Position numbers and translations under genes: made by a program
Shown: piece after piece, positions 10,041 through 17,933 of the stretch
Layout: each line of letters opens with the position of its first letter
How positions within the stretch are numbered: position 1 is the stretch's first letter
Notes under the pieces: model-generated
What the model was told of the DNA's origin: nothing
The model's input: the letters and a program-made list of their open reading frames with translations, nothing else
Databases searched by the model: none
NCBI RefSeq assembly: GCF_900078195.1
Contig: NZ_FJVE01000007.1
Coordinates: 1,550,001-1,614,000 of the forward strand
Reading direction: 5' to 3'
Origin: Clostridium sp. Marseille-P299
Lineage (GTDB): Bacteria > Bacillota > Clostridia > Lachnospirales > Lachnospiraceae
DNA length: 64,000 nucleotides

Positions 10041-10304
10041 CAAAAGCCCTGTTTACATGATGGAGATGGATATTTGTACAAAACAAAAAGACTCATGCTT
10101 CGATTTCAATGCATAAGATGTTCTAATTCTTTCATAATTTATGTTAAACATATCAAAAAACAGATAACTCGCTACGCGTGGACAATCTGTCTTTTGATAT
10201 AACATAAATTATGAAAGAAAAGAACATCTAATGCATTTACATAGGCGCATTCGTTCTTTTTGTTTTGTGCAAATATCCAGTGAAGTTTTTTGGAAGGGCT
10301 TTTG
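10041..10304. repeat. 264-bp long imperfect palindrome (possible MITE or structured RNA)
   Basis: The two arms, about 10041-10166 and 10185-10304, are roughly 85% complementary over 120 bp around a short GC-richer centre (ACTCGCTACGCGTGGAC). The ends are a perfect inverted repeat CAAAAGCCCT / AGGGCTTTTG. Well-conserved arm segments include GGATATTTG, ACAAAACAAAAAGA, AGATGTTCT and TTTCATAATTTATGTT with their complements. No coding frame runs through it. It fills most of the 510-bp pgsA-cinA spacer. Confidence 0.9.
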
Positions 10305-10305
10305 T

Positions 10306-10439
10306 GGGAGGAATATGGAAAGAGAATAAGAACATAAGAGAAAAAATGAATAATTAAAAGACAAGAAAAAAGAGATAAGAGAAAAAAAGATAAGAGAAAA
10401 AGGGAAAAAGAGAAAAAAAGAATAAAAGAAAGGCAGGAA
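10306..10439 (+). repeat. polypurine tract before cinA
   Basis: Roughly nine of ten bases are purines on the + strand, built from loose repeats of AGATAAGAGAAAAA. It runs directly into the cinA ribosome binding region. Confidence 0.85.
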
Positions 10440-10444
10440 TAAGT

Positions 10445-11686
10445 ATGGTTGTTGAGTTGATTAGTGTTGGGACTGAAATATTAATTGGTAATATAGTAAA
10501 TACGAATGCGCATTATTTAGCTAGAAAGTGCGCAGAGTTAGGGCTAAATTTGTATTACCAAGTTTCTGTAGGAGATAATGAGATACGTTTGAGTGAAACG
10601 ATAAAAACTTCTTTAAGTCGATCGGATATTATTATTTTAACGGGTGGGCTAGGACCGACAAAAGATGATATAACAAAAGAAGTTCTTGCTAAAGTTATTG
10701 GTAAAAGGCTAGTAATGGATGATCATACAAAGGAAAGAATTGCAGATTATTTTACGCGTACTGGGCGAACTAATATTTCTGAGAACAATTGGAAGCAGGC
10801 GCAAATTATAGAAGGGGCTATCATTCTTGATAATGAGAATGGGACGGCTCCAGGATTGTATATAGAGACAGATGGGAAACATATTTTTATTTTACCAGGA
10901 CCTCCATCAGAAATGATTCCTATGGTGGAATCTAAAGTAATACCAATTCTTAAAAATTTATCAAGGGATACTTTAGTATCTGCAATGGTTAAGGTTTGCG
11001 GAATTGGGGAGAGTATGGCAGAAACTTTGATTCTTGATTTAATTGAAAATCAAAGCAATCCAACCATTGCACCTTATGCGAAGCTTGGGGAAGTACATTT
11101 TAGAATTACTGCTAGAGCTAAGAATGAAGAAGAGGGTAGAAGCCTTATAAATCCTTTTATAGAGGAATTAAAGAATAGATTTCATGAAAATATATATTCT
11201 TTAGAAGAATCAAAAACATTAGAAGAATGTGTGGTTGGTTTATTAAAAGAGAAGAAATTCACATTATCAGCTGCAGAATCTTGTACTGGCGGTTTGTTTT
11301 TAGGACGTTTAATTAATGTTTCTGGTGTTTCTGATGTGATTAAAGAAGGCTATGTTACTTATTCAGAAGAAGCTAAAATGAATTTACTTGGCGTGAAGAA
11401 AGAAACCCTTGATCAATATGGGGTTGTTAGTGAAGAGATTGCAAGAGAAATGGCAATTGGCGCTGCAACGAAAGCAAATGCAGAAGTTGCGATTGGTATT
11501 ACTGGAATCGCAGGACCATCTGGTGGAACAAAGGAAAATCCAGTAGGAACAGTATGCATTGGTTGTGTGGTAAAGGGAGAGGTGTATTCTAAACGCTTTG
11601 TTTTTAGTGGCAATCGTGAGAAGGTACGTGAACTTAGTATTATTTCTGCTTTGGATATGATAAGACGTAGACTTTTAGCAGTGTAG
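10445..11686 (+). CDS. cinA: competence/damage-inducible protein CinA (nicotinamide-nucleotide amidohydrolase type)
   Basis: The 413-aa protein has the two-domain CinA architecture: an N-terminal MoaB/molybdopterin-binding-like domain (residues 1-170, 'SVGTEILIGNIVNTNAHYLA', 'LTGGLGPTKDD', 'LPGPPSEM') and a C-terminal PncC domain (about 255-410, 'SAAESCTGGLFLGRLINVSG', 'GITGIAGPSGGT'). PncC-type domains deamidate nicotinamide mononucleotide in NAD recycling; the N-terminal domain can act as an ADP-ribose pyrophosphatase in some bacteria. In many Firmicutes it is cotranscribed with recA, but recA here lies 15 kb away. The last codons form the first unit of a tandem repeat that runs over the stop codon. 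Confidence 0.93.
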   Translation: MVVELISVGTEILIGNIVNTNAHYLARKCAELGLNLYYQVSVGDNEIRLSETIKTSLSRSDIIILTGGLGPTKDDITKEVLAKVIGKRLVMDDHTKERIADYFTRTGRTNISENNWKQAQIIEGAIILDNENGTAPGLYIETDGKHIFILPGPPSEMIPMVESKVIPILKNLSRDTLVSAMVKVCGIGESMAETLILDLIENQSNPTIAPYAKLGEVHFRITARAKNEEEGRSLINPFIEELKNRFHENIYSLEESKTLEECVVGLLKEKKFTLSAAESCTGGLFLGRLINVSGVSDVIKEGYVTYSEEAKMNLLGVKKETLDQYGVVSEEIAREMAIGAATKANAEVAIGITGIAGPSGGTKENPVGTVCIGCVVKGEVYSKRFVFSGNREKVRELSIISALDMIRRRLLAV

Positions 11687-11846
11687 TTAGACGTAGTCTT
11701 TTAGCAATGGAAGTTAGCCTAGACTGTTGATATGGGCTAACATGTAGGCTATTGATAGTAAAGTAACATGTATGTTGTTGATAGTGAAGTAACATGTAGA
11801 TTGTTGATATTATAAGTAATACGTAGACTATTAATAGTCTACGGTT
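11663..11846 (+). repeat. seven-unit 26-bp tandem repeat spanning the cinA stop codon
   Basis: Units of 26-27 bp begin at 11663, 11689, 11716, 11742, 11768, 11794 and 11821. The first contains the last cinA codons and TAG; units 4-6 share ATGTA-N5-TTGATA and a terminal AGTAAC/AGTAAT. The last unit contains a perfect 22-bp palindrome, CGTAGACTATTAATAGTCTACG (11822-11843 by its two 11-bp halves). The rest of the spacer to 12111 is AT-rich with nothing else recognised. Confidence 0.9.
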
Positions 11847-12111
11847 GCCGTAAAAAAAAGACAAGCAATTTTCTCTTTAAGTACACGATTTGCAGTATTC
11901 TTGCATTGATTCATACCTCATGCTCATAAAAACATTAGAAAATGTGAAAAAAAGTTTCAACTAATACCGAAATTAACATAGAAATGACATACTTAGCAGA
12001 TATGATTGTAGAGAAGCTAATGTTATTTTTGATTTTTAGCTATCTTATTTGAAAAATTAAAGGAAGTTAAAAGGAATCAAAGATTTGTTGGTGAATAAAG
12101 GAGATATGCAC

Positions 12112-12720
12112 ATGAAGAATAAATGCAATTTATATCTGTTAACCACTTTAACTCTATGTATAATTTTATTGAGTGGTTGTAAAAATAAAGTAAATACAGA
12201 TAATGCTGGTGATATTACTAATGGTAGTGTGGCCACAGGAGTTGCAGAAATTACACCAGACCTTTTTGAAAGTGATAATCGAAAAGAAAATGATAACGAT
12301 TTAATTCCAACACCCAACGTAACGATGATGGCAACAAAAGAGATTTCTATCTATTCTATGAATGCGAGTTCTACTCAAAAAGAGGCAATCACTGCACTTG
12401 TACCAGAGAGTACTGAAATTACGCCGAATTTAATAGTAGAGATGGTTGAAGATGCTATGGCAGACGCATCTTTTGTAATTGGAATTGATTCTGTTACTAT
12501 AAATAACGATACGGTTATCGTAAGTTTTCGAGACGATAAACCTCCAGTTGTAAATGTTAGCAAAGAAGCTGAAACTGCAATCTTAGATGCAATTGCACAA
12601 AGTCTTTTAGATAATTTACAAGATTATACGAAAGTAAATTTTCGTATTTTAGGCAATTCTTATCAAACAGACAATTATTCATTTGATTTAAATTATATTT
12701 ATATGGAAAAATCGAAATAA
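12112..12720 (+). CDS. lipoprotein, possible GerMN-like domain
   Basis: The start at 12112 follows AAAGGAG (12097-12103) and gives 202 aa. A lipoprotein signal peptide is clear: a basic start, a hydrophobic run and the lipobox LLSGC, so the protein should be anchored on the outer face of the membrane. A Thr/Asn/Asp-rich linker leads to a C-terminal domain of about 110 residues ('ITPNLIVEMVEDAM', 'VTINNDTVIVSF', 'ILDAIAQSLLDNL') whose pattern resembles GerMN domains of spore germination/sporulation proteins. That similarity is by eye and only moderate. It is monocistronic and ends in a terminator. Confidence 0.75.
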   Translation: MKNKCNLYLLTTLTLCIILLSGCKNKVNTDNAGDITNGSVATGVAEITPDLFESDNRKENDNDLIPTPNVTMMATKEISIYSMNASSTQKEAITALVPESTEITPNLIVEMVEDAMADASFVIGIDSVTINNDTVIVSFRDDKPPVVNVSKEAETAILDAIAQSLLDNLQDYTKVNFRILGNSYQTDNYSFDLNYIYMEKSK

Positions 12721-12774
12721 ATTTGTTACTATAGTAAATGTATGTTTAAACTTTTGTAGATATTGTAAACATTC

Positions 12775-12812
12775 GAAGCTGTCTTACAAAAAGAAAGGCA
12801 GCTTCTTTTTTC
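12775..12812 (+). terminator. intrinsic terminator
   Basis: GAAGCTGTCTT (12775-12785) pairs with AAGGCAGCTTC (12795-12805), followed by six T residues. Confidence 0.85.
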
Positions 12813-12888
12813 AATGGTATAGAAATTGAAATAAAAAATGTATATGATAAGAATATACATGAAAAATAGTAATGAAAGGTATTAAAAA

Positions 12889-14166
12889 ATGAGTAAAATA
12901 ATCGTAATTGGTGGCGGAGCTGCTGGTATGATGGCTGCAATTGCGGCAGCAAGAAACGGACATCAAGTTCATTTATATGAGAAAAATGAAAAACTAGGTA
13001 AAAAAATTTATATTACTGGAAAAGGAAGATGCAATCTTACCAATGCATCGGATATGGAGACCGTTTTTGAAAATGTAGTTACAAATCGTAAATTTCTTTA
13101 TAGTGCATTTTATAATCTAACAAATGATGATGTAATTAAATTTTTTGATCAATCTGGGTGTAAAACGAAAGTGGAACGTGGAAATCGTGTATTTCCAGTT
13201 AGTGATCATTCTTCTGATGTTATTAGTGCATTGGCCAATGAGATGAAAAAACTATCCGTTAACACTCACTTAAAAACAGAAGTTCAAAAGATAATACATG
13301 ATGAAACAAATGTTTCAGGAATTATGTTAAGTACTGGTGAAGTTGTACATGCAGATGCTGTTATCGTTGCAACAGGAGGACTTTCTTATCCTTCTACTGG
13401 TTCTACAGGAGATGGCTATCGTTTTGCAAAGGATGCTGGACATACAGTTACATCCTTAAATCCTTCATTAGTATCCATACATTTAAAAGAGGAATGGATT
13501 AGAAATCTTCAGGGGTTATCTTTAAGAAATATAAATGCAGTGGTAACTGCTGATAAGCCGTTACCAAATGTTTCGCCAAAAGACCTTAAAAAAGTAAAAG
13601 AAGGAAAAGTGTTATATGAAGCATTTGGAGAACTTTTATTTACACACTTTGGAGTAAGTGGTCCTGTTATACTTAGTGCTAGCAGTTACTTGATTCCATA
13701 TCTAAATCTTTGTGAAATGAAGTTAAAAATTGATTTGAAACCAGCTTTGTCGTATGAACAATTAGATGCAAGAATACTAAGAGATTTTGAAGAAATGATA
13801 AATAAACAATTTAAAAATGCTCTTGACCATCTCTTGCCACAGAAATTAATTGGGGTTATAATAACTCTTAGCGGTATTTCACCTGAGAAGCAAGTAAATG
13901 CAATAACGAAGGAAGAACGTTTAAATCTTGTTCATTTAATTAAAAATCTTACGTTCGATATCAGCCGACTTGGAGGATATAATGAAGCGGTTATAACAAA
14001 AGGTGGTATATCAGTAAAAGAAATCAATCCTTCAACGATGGAATCAAAGAAAATCAAAGGCTTATATTTTTGTGGTGAAGTTCTAGATGTAGATGCATTG
14101 ACAGGCGGTTATAACCTTCAGATTGCATGGTCAACAGGTTTTACTGCAGGAAATGCAATAACATAG
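12889..14166 (+). CDS. FAD-dependent oxidoreductase, YhiN/HI0933 family
   Basis: The 425-aa cytosolic flavoprotein has an N-terminal dinucleotide-binding motif GGGAAGMMAA, then 'EKNEKLGKKIYITGKGRCN', which is diagnostic of the HI0933/YhiN family, and ends with 'CGEVLDVDALTGGYNLQIAW', where the last FAD-contacting loop sits. The biochemical role of this family is not established. It lies directly upstream of cmk, an association common in Clostridia, and its stop codon lies within a short tandem repeat. Confidence 0.9.
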   Translation: MSKIIVIGGGAAGMMAAIAAARNGHQVHLYEKNEKLGKKIYITGKGRCNLTNASDMETVFENVVTNRKFLYSAFYNLTNDDVIKFFDQSGCKTKVERGNRVFPVSDHSSDVISALANEMKKLSVNTHLKTEVQKIIHDETNVSGIMLSTGEVVHADAVIVATGGLSYPSTGSTGDGYRFAKDAGHTVTSLNPSLVSIHLKEEWIRNLQGLSLRNINAVVTADKPLPNVSPKDLKKVKEGKVLYEAFGELLFTHFGVSGPVILSASSYLIPYLNLCEMKLKIDLKPALSYEQLDARILRDFEEMINKQFKNALDHLLPQKLIGVIITLSGISPEKQVNAITKEERLNLVHLIKNLTFDISRLGGYNEAVITKGGISVKEINPSTMESKKIKGLYFCGEVLDVDALTGGYNLQIAWSTGFTAGNAIT

Positions 14167-14206
14167 AAGGAATGTTATAACGTAGAAATGCTATAACATA
14201 AATGAG
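14152..14206 (+). repeat. three-unit tandem repeat spanning a stop codon
   Basis: Units AATGCAATAACATAGAAGG (14152-14170), AATGTTATAACGTAGA (14171-14186) and AATGCTATAACATAAATGAG (14187-14206) are degenerate copies. The first contains the last codons and TAG of the preceding flavoprotein gene. Confidence 0.8.
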
Positions 14207-14245
14207 TGTTAAATCGCATTAAATAAGGACATAACAGGAGGACTT

Positions 14246-14926
14246 ATGGGATTTTATAGTATTGCAATTGATGGACCATCTGGTGCAGGAAAAAGTACAA
14301 TTGCGAAAAGAATCGCGAAACAATTAGGATATATCTATGTAGATACAGGTGCTATGTATCGTGCCATGGCATTATATTTTTTAAGAAATAACATAAAACC
14401 AACAGAAAAAGAAAAATTAGAAGAAGCATGCAAAGAAGTTGATATTTCCATTCGATACGTGGATGGTGAGCAGCAGGTTTTACTTGGGGATGAGAATGTG
14501 AATGCATTCATTCGAGCAGAAGAAGTAGGGAAAATGGCAAGCAATTGTTCTATTAATCCTAACGTTCGAATCAAATTAGTTGAGCTTCAAAGAAAATTAG
14601 CTGCAAAAGAGAATGTCGTAATGGATGGTAGAGATATTGCTACCCATGTGCTTCCTAATGCGAATCTTAAAATATATTTAACTGCAAGTTCAAGTATTCG
14701 TGCAAAACGTAGATACGATGAATTAATGGATAAAGGAATTGATTGTAATTTTGATGAGATTGAAGCAGATATTATTGATCGTGATTATCGTGATATGAAT
14801 CGTGACATTTCTCCATTACGTCAAGCAGAAGATGCTATTTTAGTAGATAGTTCTGAAATGACATTAGACGAAGTAACGGATAAAATTATAAGTCTATTTT
14901 CGGAAAACGTTGAAGTTATTGAATGA
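14246..14926 (+). CDS. cmk: cytidylate kinase
   Basis: Cmk phosphorylates CMP and dCMP with ATP. The 226-aa protein starts with the P-loop 'IDGPSGAGKSTIAKRIAKQL', followed by 'YVDTGAMYRAMAL', and has the CMP-binding 'MDGRDIATHVLPNA' and the lid arginine region 'DRDYRDMNRDISPL'. An AGGAGG site (14237-14242) precedes the ATG. It is followed 33 bp later by the ispH-rpsA fusion, the conserved clostridial order. Confidence 0.95.
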   Translation: MGFYSIAIDGPSGAGKSTIAKRIAKQLGYIYVDTGAMYRAMALYFLRNNIKPTEKEKLEEACKEVDISIRYVDGEQQVLLGDENVNAFIRAEEVGKMASNCSINPNVRIKLVELQRKLAAKENVVMDGRDIATHVLPNANLKIYLTASSSIRAKRRYDELMDKGIDCNFDEIEADIIDRDYRDMNRDISPLRQAEDAILVDSSEMTLDEVTDKIISLFSENVEVIE

Positions 14927-14959
14927 AAATATCAATCGTATTTTAGATAGGAGATTTCA

Positions 14960-16900
14960 ATGGATATAACATTAGCAGATACCGCAGGTTTTTGCTTTGG
15001 TGTAAAGCGAGCTGTAGAAACGGTATATAAAGAAGTAAATGAAGGTAAACAAGTGTATACATTTGGACCCATTATTCATAATGACGAAGTAGTCAATGAT
15101 TTAAACAAACTTGGAGTTCAAGTGATTCATTCCATAGATGAATTGAAAAATCTGTCTGGGGGTACAATAATTATACGTTCACATGGGGTGTCAAAAGAAA
15201 TTTATGATATCATGAATCAAACCGATGAGAATGGAAAAAAGAAATTTGAAATTGTTGATGCAACTTGTCCTTTTGTTTTAAAAATTCATAAAATAGTAGA
15301 AGAACAAAGTGCATTGGGAAGAAAAATCATAATTATCGGAGATGAAAAGCACCCTGAAGTCGTTGGCATTAAAGGATGGAGCCATAATGGTTCAATTATA
15401 ATTGAAAATGTTAATGATATAGACAAAATTTGTTTGTCAAAAGGTGAAAAAGTGTGTATTGTAGCTCAAACGACATTTAATTACAAGAATTTTGAAGAAT
15501 TAGTTGAAATTATTTCGAAAAAGGGTTATGATATACTTGTTTTAAATACGATATGCAATGCGACAGAGGAGCGCCAAACTGAAGCGCGTAAACTTGCAAA
15601 AGAATCTGACGCAATGATTGTTATCGGTGGAAAGCAGAGTTCTAATACTAGAAAGCTTTACGAAATTTCAAAAAAAGAATGTGAAAATACTTACTATATA
15701 CAGACACTTAGTGACCTGGATTTAAAACTTTTTAAATCTTTTCGTAGCGTAGGTATTACCGCAGGGGCGTCAACCCCAAATAATATTATCAAGGAGGTTC
15801 ATACCACAATGTCAGAAATGAGTTTTGAACAATTATTATCAGAGGAAAATTTAGTAACAATACACAACGGAGAGGTAGTCGAAGGCAAAGTCATTAGTGT
15901 TAAAGAAGACGAAATCGTGTTAAATATAGGTTACAAGTCAGACGGTATCATTACAAGAAATGAATATACCAACACACCTAATGTAGATCTTAGAACCGTT
16001 GTGCAAGAAGGCGACACTATGACAGCTAAAGTTTTAAAAGTAAACGATGGCGATGGACAAGTGTTATTAACTTATAAGAGACTTGCAGCAGAAAAAGGAA
16101 GCAAGAGATTAGAAGAAGCATTCAACAATAAAGAAGTATTAAAAGCTAAAGTTGCTAACGTATTAGACGGTGGCTTAAGTGTAATTATTGATGAAGCAAG
16201 AATCTTCATCCCAGCTAGCTTAGTATCTGATTCTTATGAAAAGAATTTAGAGAAGTATAAAGATCAAGAAATTGAATTTGTAATCAGCGAATTCAATCCT
16301 AAGAGAAGAAGAGTAATCGGTGATCGTAAGCAATTATTAGTTGCTAAGAAACAAGAATTACAAAAAGAATTATTTGCAAAAATCAAAGTTGGTGATGTTG
16401 TAGAAGGTACTGTAAAGAACGTAACAGACTTCGGTGCATTCATCGATTTAGGTGGAGCAGATGGTCTTCTTCATATTTCCGAAATGTCTTGGGGACGTGT
16501 TGAAAATCCTAAGAAAGTTTTCAAAGTTGGTGAAACTGTAAAAGCTTTTATTAAAGATATTCAAGGAGAAAAAATTGCACTTAGCCTTAAATTCCCAGAA
16601 GAAAATCCATGGGTAAACGCTGCTGAAAAATATGCAGTAGGTAATGTAGTAACTGGAAAAGTTGCTCGTATGACTGATTTCGGTGCATTTATTGAATTAG
16701 TTCCTGGTGTTGATGCATTATTACATGTTTCTCAAATCTCTAAGGAACACATCGAAAAACCAGCTGACGTATTAAAAGTTGGTCAAGAAATCACAGCTAA
16801 GATCGTTGATTTTAACAACGATGAAAGAAAAATCAGCTTAAGCGTAAAAGCTTTAGAAGCTCCAGCTGTTGAAGAAGAGGTTACATCTACTGAAGAGTAA
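14960..16900 (+). CDS. ispH: fused IspH (HMBPP reductase) and ribosomal protein S1
   Basis: This 646-aa protein joins the last enzyme of the MEP isoprenoid pathway to S1-type RNA-binding repeats, a fusion known in Clostridia. Residues 1-282 are IspH, with the cluster ligands Cys12 ('FCFGVKRAV'), Cys103 ('DATCPFV') and Cys199 ('NTICNATEERQ'). Four S1 motifs follow at about 302-372, 391-458, 477-545 and 562-632; the last two carry the classical 'VTDFGAFIDLG' and 'MTDFGAFIELV'. An internal AAGGAGGT and in-frame ATG at the domain junction may allow a free S1 to be made. IspH acts in the cytosol; S1 helps mRNA binding at the ribosome. Confidence 0.95.
   Translation: MDITLADTAGFCFGVKRAVETVYKEVNEGKQVYTFGPIIHNDEVVNDLNKLGVQVIHSIDELKNLSGGTIIIRSHGVSKEIYDIMNQTDENGKKKFEIVDATCPFVLKIHKIVEEQSALGRKIIIIGDEKHPEVVGIKGWSHNGSIIIENVNDIDKICLSKGEKVCIVAQTTFNYKNFEELVEIISKKGYDILVLNTICNATEERQTEARKLAKESDAMIVIGGKQSSNTRKLYEISKKECENTYYIQTLSDLDLKLFKSFRSVGITAGASTPNNIIKEVHTTMSEMSFEQLLSEENLVTIHNGEVVEGKVISVKEDEIVLNIGYKSDGIITRNEYTNTPNVDLRTVVQEGDTMTAKVLKVNDGDGQVLLTYKRLAAEKGSKRLEEAFNNKEVLKAKVANVLDGGLSVIIDEARIFIPASLVSDSYEKNLEKYKDQEIEFVISEFNPKRRRVIGDRKQLLVAKKQELQKELFAKIKVGDVVEGTVKNVTDFGAFIDLGGADGLLHISEMSWGRVENPKKVFKVGETVKAFIKDIQGEKIALSLKFPEENPWVNAAEKYAVGNVVTGKVARMTDFGAFIELVPGVDALLHVSQISKEHIEKPADVLKVGQEITAKIVDFNNDERKISLSVKALEAPAVEEEVTSTEE
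15791..15811 (+). promoter_or_regulatory. internal ribosome binding site and start codon inside ispH-rpsA
   Basis: AAGGAGGT at 15791-15798 is followed 11 nt after GGAGG by an in-frame ATG at 15809 (codon 284), exactly at the IspH/S1 boundary. Translation from here would give a 363-aa protein with all four S1 repeats. The same bases encode the Ile-Lys-Glu-Val common at IspH C-termini, so coincidence is possible. Confidence 0.45.
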
Positions 16901-16919
16901 TTTTATGGGGTACTAATGA

Positions 16920-17696
16920 ATGATTGATAGCTATGAATTATTTAAAGAGAAAGTATTGCAGCTGACGAAGATAGATTTAAACTATTATAAAGAACGTCAG
17001 ATGAAAAGACGCATTGATTCTTTGATTACCAAATATAAGATTACATCGTATAAGGAATATGTTGAAGTTTTGAAAAGTAATAAAATTATGTTTGACGAAT
17101 TTCTAAGCTATATTACTATTAATGTATCTGAGTTTTATCGTAATCCAGAGCAATGGGAAATACTTGAAAAAGAAATTCTACCTGCTATTATTTCAAGAAG
17201 TAGTAATTTGAAAATTTGGAGTGCAGCGTGTTCTACAGGTGATGAACCATATTCGTTGGTCATGCTGCTAACTAAATTTTTCCCGTTAAATAAAATAAAA
17301 GTTTTAGCAACCGATATTGATAAGCAAGTGCTTGAAAAGGCAAAGGCTGGTTTCTATCATGAAAAAAGCCTTTCTGGATTGCCAAAAGAGTTTAAATCAA
17401 AATATTTTACTCAAATTAATAGCACTACATATCAGATATCTGATAGTATTAAAGCTTGTGTTGAATTTAAAGAGCATAATTTACTAAAAGATCCATATCC
17501 TTCAGGTGTTGATTTAATCGTTTGTAGAAACGTATTAATATATTTTACCGAAGAAGCAAAGAACTTGATTTATAATAAGTTTAATCAAGCTTTAAAACAA
17601 GATGGTGTATTATTTGTTGGAAGTACCGAACAGATAATACAGCCATCAAATATGGGATACAAATCTAGTAAGTCTTTCTTTTATAAAAAAATATAA
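16920..17696 (+). CDS. cheR: chemotaxis receptor methyltransferase CheR-like
   Basis: CheR transfers methyl groups from SAM to glutamates of chemoreceptors. The 258-aa protein has the helical N-terminal domain (residues 1-70) and a Rossmann methyltransferase domain with 'KIWSAACSTGDEPYSLVMLL' (SAM binding) and 'DLIVCRNVLIYFTEEAK'. It starts 19 bp after the S1 stop with a weak TGGGG site. No other chemotaxis gene is nearby, so it is an orphan; it may serve the cell's main chemotaxis system or another signalling pathway. A terminator follows. Confidence 0.9.
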   Translation: MIDSYELFKEKVLQLTKIDLNYYKERQMKRRIDSLITKYKITSYKEYVEVLKSNKIMFDEFLSYITINVSEFYRNPEQWEILEKEILPAIISRSSNLKIWSAACSTGDEPYSLVMLLTKFFPLNKIKVLATDIDKQVLEKAKAGFYHEKSLSGLPKEFKSKYFTQINSTTYQISDSIKACVEFKEHNLLKDPYPSGVDLIVCRNVLIYFTEEAKNLIYNKFNQALKQDGVLFVGSTEQIIQPSNMGYKSSKSFFYKKI

Positions 17697-17721
17697 ATCG
17701 GAATGAATAGATGTATCGATT

Positions 17722-17764
17722 ATGGCGAATCTAAAGTAATTTATTTTTAGATTTGCCATTTTTT
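17722..17764 (+). terminator. intrinsic terminator after cheR
   Basis: ATGGCGAATCTAAA (17722-17735) pairs with TTTAGATTTGCCAT (17746-17759), with one wobble pair, followed by a run of T. Confidence 0.85.
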
Positions 17765-17933
17765 CATTTTTTGCTGTTAATTTTTAAGTTATTTTTGTAA
17801 CTAAAAATTAGGGATAAACAAGCATAAATCAAGTGTTTCTTTTTCTATGTATTTCTTTAAAAATATGGTTGATTTTTTGAAAACAATCGGTTATATTGAT
17901 ACATAGGTAATGATAAGGAAAGGAAAGGTGGAA

